Assembly (NCBI GenBank): GCA_020226215.1
Contig: CM035231.1
Coordinates: forward strand, 52,666,876-52,730,875
Source of the DNA: Sindora glabra
Lineage: Eukaryota; Streptophyta; Magnoliopsida; Fabales; Fabaceae
Direction of reading: 5' to 3'
DNA: 64,000 bases
Of this stretch, positions 56,723 to 64,000 are shown in pieces. A program made the position numbers and the translations under genes. Every line of letters begins with the position of its first letter. Positions within the stretch are counted from its first letter, which is position 1. The notes beneath the pieces are model-generated. The model made no database searches and had not been told where the DNA came from. It saw nothing but the letters and a program-made list of their open reading frames with translations.

Positions 56723-59700
56723 CTAGTAATAAGAGAAGATGAATCATAGATAAGTAAAATATTTTTGTTTTCCTACTACTGAGAGAAGTGTAAGAAATAA
56801 GAGCAAAATCATGGGTCAATCATAATAATCATAACGTTAGCTCTATATAATGACAGAATTCTAGAAGTTTTAACACCTTCTGTTCACACGAATATTGTAA
56901 GAATACATTTTAAATTCAATTTAATGGAGCTGTTAGTGTAAAATGCAAAATAATAATTTTAGTCATCCTAATGTACAAATTAACCACATTTAGTCCTTCT
57001 TAACCCCCAAAAAAAATATCACATTTAGTCTCTTAAATATAATACCTTATTTTGATCCTTTTAATATTTAACTTAGACCAAATTAAGACGACGACTTTTG
57101 TTAAATTGGAGATAGATAAATCTTAACTGACATATAAAACTTCATTATACCCAAATTGAAGATTAGTATCATGCTTATTTTTTCTTTTTATTTAGTAATT
57201 GCTAAATTGAAACCTTGTCGGAGTTCTATGTACCAACAAGAATTCAATATGATGAAAGAGAGATATCGATTATGATCTATGCATCATTTTTGTTCAAAAT
57301 ATGATCTATAAAATTGATCATGAGTAGAATTCGTTTAGGAGATAAAATGCAGATATTTTGTAATTTTCTTTACACAGAAATTAAAACCTAGTGTGTGTAA
57401 TCAAAATTGAAAGACCAACCCAATAAATGGATTTGCAAATGGAGTCGGGTTGCCAAAAATTTTGATTGAAATTAATTTAACCGACTTACCTGTGGAGAAA
57501 CTTTGGGTAGGGGAGTAAGTTTTGGGCCCAGCAGCGAGCTCTCAGGTTCAAAAGTAGATGATGGAGTCACTATCTCAGTCTTTGTTGGTGCAAGATGTTC
57601 TTGAACACTTCGGTTTATACTCTGCTAAGACACCATCAAATTAAAAGATATGACACAAATTTTCTTTTACATTAGAAATAGAACAATCTCTTGGACGATG
57701 TTTATCATTTTCATTAAATGGGGAATATCCGGAGAGACTGACAGCCTCTGGTATTTCAATTAAATGAAAAAATTATATTATTAATTTAATGATAATAAAA
57801 TAATGAGCAATGTTACATATTCTGATGGAAAATACTGAAACAGTGCTCCAAACAATTAATAATCTTTGGATTTTCATTATGCATGAGATTCTAAATTGTA
57901 TTAACAGGTAAATGCTTTTCCTTATTTGGGCACACAATTCGGTAAGATTTTTTTAGAATAATCAATATTTCCCTAAAATAATATAATATATTATAATCAA
58001 TTTTTTATCATTAAATTTTTTAAATTAATGAGTGTATTTATTATAAAGATAAAAGAAAATGAATGAAATTGATTAAAATATTTTAAATTTATTTTCCTTT
58101 ATTAACATTATTTAAATGTCCTTAATTATCATGTCATTTTTTAAAATTAAGGATGGATTTTTGGTCCAACTAAAAAGGTCAAAGTTGCTAACCTCAACAT
58201 AAGAATGTGAAAGTTAGCAATTTATGTATATATAGAGTAAAATTATAAATAAATAATGCATGCCAAATACATTAGTCTAGTTTAGGTTTTCATATAAATG
58301 AATCTCTATTCGAAAGGTTGTATTTTTTTTTTTTTTTGAATAAAGAATTAGGTAAGTTTGCAAATTCACTTGTGTAAAATAGTCCTATCACATAGAAATT
58401 TTTTAAAGGAAATATCATTAAATATTAATTACACATTTTAATTTAATTAACAGTGTTGTTTATATAAGATTATCCATTAAGAAGAAAACAAAGAACTCTG
58501 TTTCGGCATGACTCGCATGCGGCAAATACTAAAATACTACAAAATTTCAAATAATATTGAAATTGTGTCTTTCGGTTATGTAGAAGGTCATCATTTGTAG
58601 AAATATTTGAGTTAGGTGTTATGCATTTATTAGTTGTTGGCTAGTCAAGAGAAACCCTAAATTTTAGTTTAAGTAGGGAAGAATTATTGCTTATTAGTGC
58701 AGCAGAATCAGGAAGAATTTATGATATATTATTAATATAGTGATCTATTGATACATTATCAGATTTAATAATTGATATATCAATATATAACATATTTTGA
58801 AAGATTATCATTATGATTTATGATCAAATTTGATAATGCATTAGTATATTATTAAACTTTTCCGTAGAGTTATCATAAATTTAAATTATGGCGTTGATTC
58901 AATGAGCTTACCTGTGGAGAAGTTTTAGGTAGAGAAGCAAGTAAATGGCTTGGCAGTGAGCTCCCAGTCTCAGTATGACTTGGTGGAGTTACTATAGAAG
59001 GATGTTCCTGAATGCTTCCTGTAATACTCTGCATTAACACAGCCCCAAAGAGATATAAAATTATATATTTCATTTACATGCAAAATTCGAAAATAAAATT
59101 ATAAATATATAATGCATGTTTAATAGATTAGATGGGATTAGTTCTTTATTTAAATGGATATCTATTGGACATATAATTCCTCCTATCACATAGGAATTTG
59201 TTAAAGAAAATATCATTAAATGTTAACTACACATTTTAGTTTAATTAGTAGTGTTGTTTATTTAAGACCATCCATTAAGAAAACAAAGAAAGAGCTCTGT
59301 TTTGGCATGACACGCATGTGGCAAATGCAAAATATTACAAAATTTCAAACAATATGGAAATTTTGACTTTCGGTTGCATAAAAGATTATCATTTGCATAA
59401 AAGATGTCATGCATTTATTTATTAGTTGGTTAGTTGAAGTCCTAAATTTTAGATTCCGTTCATTTCGTAAGAAAAGTTTTTTTGTAAAATATAATTATAA
59501 AATATTAAGTTGGAAAAAAGTATTTTATATATTTAACATTAAATATGAAAAATTTAAGAAAACAACTTCCTCTATTTTAGCAACAAAATTACTTTCTTTC
59601 ATTATTATATTTTTAGGAATCATTTTTTTAATTATCAATAAAATTAATATATCACTCCTTTATTAATATACATATAAATAATATTTTTTTATAAAAATAT

Positions 59701-62700
59701 TGTTTAATGAAACAAATGGAGGCTAAGTTTAAGTAAGGAAGAACTATTGATATAGTGGCACATCAATATACCATTAAATTTAATAGTTGATATGTCATTA
59801 TGTAATATGTCTTGAAAGATTATTAATTTGATCTATGATTAGATCTGATAGTGTATTAATGCAGACTCTCTCATAAAGTTATCATGAATTAAAACGATGG
59901 AGTCAATTTAGTGAACTTACCCGTTCATAAGTTTTAGGCAGAGAAGCAGGGGAATGGCTAGGCCGTGTGCTTCCAGGTTCAATATGACTTGATGGAGTCA
60001 TTATAGAAGGATGTTCCTCAATGCTTACTGTAGTAATCTGCAACACAACCCCCAGGAGATATAAAATTTTATATTTCGTTTACATGCAAAATTTGAAAAT
60101 AAAATTTAAAACTGCAAAGTAACTACAAAGAATATAAAAAATTTTGCTGGGGGATCTTCCTATAATCCTTGTATTTTTATTTTTATTTTTTGTGTGTAGC
60201 CCTCCATTTTTTATTATTTAGCGTCATTCTCCCTATCCAAATATACTAAACCTTTTTTTTTTGGGGGGCGGGGGGGTTCATCAACATTTTCTGATCCATT
60301 AATTAGAATTAGAATTTCCTATAAAAACAATGAATAAAAAGACTTACTTCAGGTGATTTCTTTGATACGGGACCCTCTGGAACACATTCTTCCACCGTAT
60401 CAACGACGGCCTGAGAAAGGACATGGTAAATATATTTTTTTATCTTAAATAATATCATTGTTTATGCGTTAAAGTAAACCACTAAATTTGTTATTCAAGA
60501 GATTTTTGGGATAGCAAAAATTAGTCCCGAAGGTTCCATTCACACGAATTTATTATTAACTTGAAATAACACTACTATTTTACGACTAATATGATATAAT
60601 TTTCTGAAACGATATATTAAATTAGTTTTTTTTTTTAAAAATTGATACTAGATGTAAATATACTTTCGAGATGAATCTGATATCAATATGATATGTAATA
60701 AAACAAATTTAGTGGTTTACGTTAAAACTTACGCTCTTATCTACGTTATCATGAGGCATATTGATGGTTTGAGCGATCTCTTCAGTAATTTTAGTTTCCC
60801 CAAGTGCTAGTTTTTGGCTGGTCGAAGCTGGTTGAGCCATTGGTTGTTCGTCTGCCAAATCCTATGACCATAAATATACAATGTTATTTGAGATTAAAAG
60901 AGAAGAGGAGCAAGCAAAGCCATCATCAATTTCATCTTTCAAATAAACTAAATGCAGAATCTTCTTTCATGCTTCCTCTAGTACTCTGCATCCAGTAGCA
61001 TAGGATATGTAATTTTTTTTTATAACATACTCTTTTGTCCCTTATTATCTGTCACATTTAATTATTTTTATGAAGATTAAAAAGTAATTTAATATATATT
61101 TTTTTACCAAAATTTTTCAAAACATATACTTTAGTGGATTTAAGTCTAATGACTACGCCAATACAAGTAGATTAAGAGTAGAGAGATGACTATATTATTG
61201 GAATATAACATTTTAAATATAAATTTTGTACACAGAATCCAAAATAGTTAAAAATAAAGAGAGAAATATAAAGCAATAAATTTACTAAAATATTTCAAGA
61301 TGAATTTGTAAGAAGAATGAAATATTTATTAATAAAAAAAGAATGATACAATTAGAAAAAAATATTTAATATTTTATTAGATTTCTAAAATGATAGATAA
61401 AAAAGATAAAAAATTTCTTTTAAATATGATACATAAGAAAGGACAAAATGAGTATATGATAAATTATTGATAATACTACGATTTGGAAAACAGTTTATAT
61501 AATTGATTTTTCTTTTATCCCCAACATACAATAAAAATTAGTATAATCAGTAATTATTTTTCTGATTCAATGGAATGTCTATCAAGCATCTTAAGATTTT
61601 TCTGGTTCTTGACTTAACTCCATCAACTCTTATAAGAGGCAAGAGGCATAGAAGAAGAAGATTTACTGGTGAGTTTCTTGTTTCAGGATTGATTAATGAT
61701 GAAGTTGCTATTTTTTCCTTCTCCTCCTGAACTTTTCTTTGCTCCACTATCTCCTCAATGTTCTGCAAGACAAAAAGGTGCATGAGTTACAATTTTGCTT
61801 TTGTTTTATCTTAAGAAGGCCATTATCTCATATAAATTATAATTATATTGATGTACATCATCCTGAGATATATTAGTTGCTTGAGGAAACTCCTTTATTG
61901 TTTCAGTCTTTCCCCCTTCTTCTTGCTGACTCATTGATTGCTCACATGCCAAGTCCTGCAATGATAATAAATAATGTGTGATATTTATGCCCCCTTTTAT
62001 CAGGTACTTAAACGAAGAAAAGAGTTGTTTGAATTGACACTTGGAGGAAGAAAAGAATAGTTTGAATTGACGTTAAGTTTTGTTTATCTTGATAGAAAAC
62101 ATTTTCAATAAAAATTTAGTTATAAATTATAAAAATAATAAAAATAGTTGATATGTTCGATGCTAAATGTAATCAGTAGTAAATTTAGAGATTTTAATTT
62201 GTAGGAGCAATATATATATGTAAAAATAAAAATAAAAATTACTATAAAATAATTAAATATTTAAATAAAAATAAAATAATATTTTAATTGTAATTTTCTT
62301 TTTTGTATGTGTTAATGTATGAAATAAGACAAATTTCATATATTTTTACTTCTATTTAATGTAATATCTTCCTCATTTAATTGATAAAATAGATTTATGG
62401 GGGCAATAATTATATTATAATTAGTATATATGCATGTATAATTTTATTTCTTTTATGGGGGGCAACTGCCTCCACAATCTACAATGTGAATCCATTCTTG
62501 AATACAATGAATTTGATAGAAACTAATTTCTTTTTTGAATTTATTTATTTCTTTATTATCATGACTTTAGAAATCATTATTTTTAATGTAAAGACATATG
62601 ATATTTTTTCATTTATATATAAGAAAATTAATTTTTTATGAAAATTATTTTTTCAAAAATAAACAAATGAAAGCCAATGTTCTGAATAAATGAATGAAGT

Positions 62701-63470
62701 TTCCACTACTTTTTTCTTTAATTGAGAATCTTTTTGAACACTTTCCAATGCTATTTCATTGATACTCTGAGAGATACCAAAGTATTTTAAAGCGGAAGAA
62801 ATATTCACTAATAAACTTTATCAAATATGATTTAAAAAGAATTTGTTGTGAGACATACCTCTGTCACATTAGGTGAGGCACTGGGGGAGAATTTATGTTC
62901 TTCTATTTCTAATTCTTGTCGGTACTGTTTAATGACCTGTTGAGATTCACTCCCATTGCATTTCAGCTGTGTTGCGTTCGAGCGCTCCATGAAATCAATG
63001 GCTGATGTTTTGGCAAACTTGGGACAACCATCATATTTAAAATTCTTCAAGGACTGGCATTTTAGATGACATCTTGAGGAGCAAATGTTGACCATATTTG
63101 GTAGATTCCCAAGTGTGAAACGATTCAAAGCAGGGACATGAATGTCAATCTTCAAATTAGAAGTATGATTCTGATGGTATTCTCCAAACACATATTCCAG
63201 TTGTTTGCAATCGGTGACATCAAAACTGCTTAACTTTGGGAGGATGGAGCTGTAGTTAGCATCATCTTCTCCCGCAATTGTTATTATGTGCTTCAATCCA
63301 TCACATTTTGTAATATAAAAATCTTCCAATCGCAATGTTGCAGCATTGGTCAAAGTGAAAACCGATTTCAATTGAGAACAATTTTCCAGACGCATGTTTA
63401 CAACATTGGGAAAGTAGAATGATGGGTTGAAGAAACTTTGAAGCTGTGCCAGGTTTGAATCTTTCAATAC
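55913..63470 (-). CDS. 3' part of an NLR-type (RPS2-like CNL) gene with modular exons and a coiled-coil C terminus
   Basis: Minus-strand gene with its 5' half (signalling coil, NB-ARC, first LRRs) outside the window. Predicted exons: LRR 63470-62859; S1 62766-62710; D1 61955-61857; N1 61762-61667; D2 60861-60733; N2 60410-60348; S3 60037-59921; S4 59028-58912; S5 57621-57490; coiled coil 56722-55913. Each has AG/GT borders and a length divisible by three, and all junctions are phase 0, giving 743 codons plus stop with no interruption. The LRR part resembles the C-terminal repeats of RPS2-like CNLs, which sense pathogen effectors inside the cell. The middle is low-complexity, Ser/Pro/Glu-rich. 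The small-exon structure is inferred from splice signals and mutual similarity; transcripts could use a subset. Confidence 0.72.
57490..57621 (-). CDS. Exon S5
   Basis: 44 codons between a TTAGCAG acceptor and a CACAG|GTAAGT donor. The translation SINRSVQEHLAPTKTEIVTP continues with Ser/Pro-rich residues to PLPKVSPQ. It is homologous to S3 and S4 but carries five extra codons after EHL. Confidence 0.8.
58912..59028 (-). CDS. Exon S4
   Basis: 39 codons between AATGCAG and CACAG|GTAAGC. The translation begins SITGSIQEHPSIVTPPSHTE and ends ASLPKTSPQ. It is very close to S3, with which it shares surrounding intron sequence. Confidence 0.82.
59453..59727. mobile_element. MITE inserted in one intron copy
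   Basis: Present in the intron between S3 and S4 and absent at the matching place in the intron below S4. Ends ATTCCGTTCATTTCGTAAG and TTAATGAAACAAATGGAGGC are an imperfect inverted pair of the common YTCCGTTTGTTTC type. The target duplication is short and unclear. The 85-codon open frame over it is chance. Confidence 0.7.
59921..60037 (-). CDS. Exon S3
   Basis: 39 codons between TTGCAG and ACGG|GTAAGT. The translation begins ITTVSIEEHPSIMTPSSHIE and ends ASLPKTYER. It is the tandem partner of S4, with an offset of 1009 bp. Confidence 0.82.
60348..60410 (-). CDS. Exon N2
   Basis: 21 codons between TTTCTCAG and CCTGAA|GTAAGT. It starts AVVDTVEECVPEGPV and ends SKKSPE. It occupies the same place after a D exon as N1 and has a similar acidic start and Ser-Pro end. 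Confidence 0.75.
60733..60861 (-). CDS. Exon D2
   Basis: 43 codons between GTCATAG and AAGAGC|GTAAGT. The translation begins DLADEQPMAQPASTSQKLAL and continues GETKITEEIAQTINMPHDNV. It is homologous to D1. Confidence 0.8.
60932..60985 (-). pseudogene. Relic S2 exon
   Basis: Preceded by a good acceptor (GATGCAG). The frame reads STRGSMKEDSAFSLFER and then TGA. The AGTACTAGAGGAAGC start matches the S exons. No donor is visible before the stop, so it is probably skipped. Confidence 0.55.
61030..61452. mobile_element. Stowaway-like MITE in an intron
   Basis: Ends CTCTTTTGTCCCTTATTATC and GATACATAAGAAAGGACAAAATGAG are inverted repeats, flanked by TA on both sides (61028-61029 and 61453-61454). 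It is related to the copy at 16979-17294. It lies between exons N1 and relic S2. Confidence 0.85.
61667..61762 (-). CDS. Exon N1
   Basis: 32 codons between TCTTGCAG and ACCA|GTAAAT. The translation begins NIEEIVEQRKVQEEKEKIAT and ends ETRNSP. Charged and helix-prone. It is the paralogue of N2 by position and by its ends. Confidence 0.72.
61857..61955 (-). CDS. Exon D1
   Basis: 33 codons after an ATTGCAG acceptor. It starts DLACEQSMSQQEEGGKTETI and ends ATNISQDD at a weak GTACAT donor that aligns with sequence inside D2. The donor choice is the least certain of the set. Confidence 0.65.
62174..62500. mobile_element. hAT-type MITE in an intron, 327 bp
   Basis: Ends CAGTAGTAAATTTAG and GTGAATCCATTCTTG are decayed forms of the CAGTGGCGGATTYA inverted repeat. 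Flanking octamers AATGTAAT (62166-62173) and AATACAAT (62501-62508) match at six of eight positions. It lies between exons S1 and D1. Confidence 0.7.
62710..62766 (-). CDS. Exon S1
   Basis: 19 codons between CTCTCAG and AAAAAA|GTAGTG. The translation is SINEIALESVQKDSQLKKK. It shares the AGTATCAATGAAATAGC-type start with the other S exons. The donor is weak. Confidence 0.6.
62859..63470 (-). CDS. LRR exon of the NLR-type gene
   Basis: 204 codons between TTTTTTCAG and GACAGAG|GTATGT. The leucine-rich repeats are of the irregular plant CNL type: FPNVVNMRLENCSQLKSVF, LEDFYITKCDGLKHIITIAG, LPKLSSFDVTDCKQLEYVFG, VPALNRFTLGNLPNMVNICS and CQSLKNFKYDGCPKFAK. The alternation of a cysteine-containing consensus (L..L.I..C..L) matches the RPS2/RPS5-like class, where this part senses effector or guarded host protein. 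The following tail (QELEIEEHKFSPSASPNVTE) leads into the modular exons. Confidence 0.88.
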
Positions 63471-64000
63471 CTGAAAAAATATATTAGCTTTTCCAAATTA
63501 GTCTTTTAGTCACATCTTCTTTCAAAGTATAATAAGAAAAAAATCATATGAAAAAAGAACGTTTTGCCTGTGGTTCATTGAGTCTGTAATAGAGAGAAAT
63601 TACCATCATTTTATGCCTCTTTATATTACTTGCCGTTGGTTTAGGAATTTCCCCCCCTTTTTTTTTCTCTCCTCTGCATTATATTGAGATTTGATTGACA
63701 GGAACAAACTCCAGTGCAGAGAAATTTTAATGCTTCGTTTAATATTTAAAATATTTTTTTATTATTATTATAAATATAAATTGTTTGGACCATTATTCAA
63801 ATGAGTGAAATTCAATTCAAACCTGTATTTGGACGGTTCAGTGGTGAATGCAAGGATAATGTTGGGTATAATTCTCAATACACTTTTTAAATAAACGTGA
63901 AATCATTTATGAACGTGAACTCATTGGAATAAAAATCAAATTCAGTTTTTTTTTTTTATAATTTTAAACATCAGCTAACATTTTTTTTATCATTACACAA
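63471..64000. other. Upstream intron of the NLR-type gene
   Basis: AT-rich sequence preceding the LRR exon on the minus strand, with a poly-pyrimidine tract next to the acceptor. No exon recognised before the window edge. Confidence 0.6.

Larger units (their letters stand above)
58200..60060. repeat. Tandem duplication of exon S plus its intron
   Basis: Intron sequence at about 58370-58870 aligns with 59180-59890: CATTAAGAA..AAACAAAG, GGCATGACTCGCATGCGGC against GGCATGACACGCATGTGGC, TTTCGGTT, then GAAGAATTATTG/GAAGAACTATTG. It continues into exons S4 and S3. The offset between equivalent exon bases is 1009 bp, reduced to about 735 bp when the MITE at 59453-59727 is discounted. Confidence 0.85.

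Noticed and set aside
59409..59666. 85-codon plus-strand frame in an intron of the NLR-type gene
   Set aside because: It coincides with the MITE at 59453-59727 and consists of Lys/Phe/Ile-rich AT-driven sequence.

Overview
The window looks like an AT-rich, repeat-dense stretch of nuclear DNA from a eudicot plant. It has GT-AG introns, plant-type genes (a PHO2-family ubiquitin E2, a BAHD acyltransferase relic, and the LRR end of an RPS2-like CNL resistance gene) and nested plant transposons. Nothing fixes the species. A woody eudicot such as a Malpighiales member is only a guess from the general feel of the proteins. There is no bacterial-style operon, CRISPR array or recognisable rRNA/tRNA.

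Layout. 1-4198: decayed L1-like LINE (ORF2, + strand). 5270-8820: 5' end of a minus-strand Gypsy element (gag relic, PBS, long LTR). 8859-12844: long Gypsy-type LTR (+) split by a 757-bp non-autonomous hAT element with an 8-bp target duplication. 12.9-20.7 kb: gene-free DNA with several short transposons (13545-13992, 15327-15489, a Stowaway-like element near 17 kb) and a 296-bp tandem duplication. 20948-23104: two-exon ubiquitin-conjugating enzyme gene, the clearest intact gene. 23.1-30 kb: MITE relics, a 387-bp hAT MITE, a spaced duplication, and an AT-rich tandem array next to a Helitron-like terminal hairpin. 30.0-32.8 kb: heavily broken Copia polyprotein (+). 33530-49399: an autonomous-type hAT transposon with 8-bp target duplication. 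Its transposase gene is split by a complete but degenerate minus-strand Copia retrotransposon (36821-47531), which itself carries a further 1.37-kb insertion, so three levels are nested. 49.4-53 kb: no clear gene. 53.0-54.1 kb: BAHD acyltransferase pseudogene (-). 54.5-55.7 kb: LINE ORF1 fragment (+).

55913-63470 (-): the 3' part of an NLR-type gene. An LRR exon is followed by a run of small exons, all starting and ending in phase 0. They fall into three repeating classes (called S, D and N here) in the order S-D-N, relic S-D-N, S, S, S, and end in a coiled-coil exon. This modular exon array is the most unusual host-gene feature. Its NBS half lies beyond the right edge.

The functional genes are therefore few: one E2 enzyme and one resistance-type gene. 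Everything else is transposon strata. The insertions can be ordered by nesting: hAT, then Copia, then the small insert; Gypsy LTR, then hAT MITE; intron duplication, then MITE. The old coding elements decay mainly by C-to-T/G-to-A changes that turn Trp and Gln codons into TAG.
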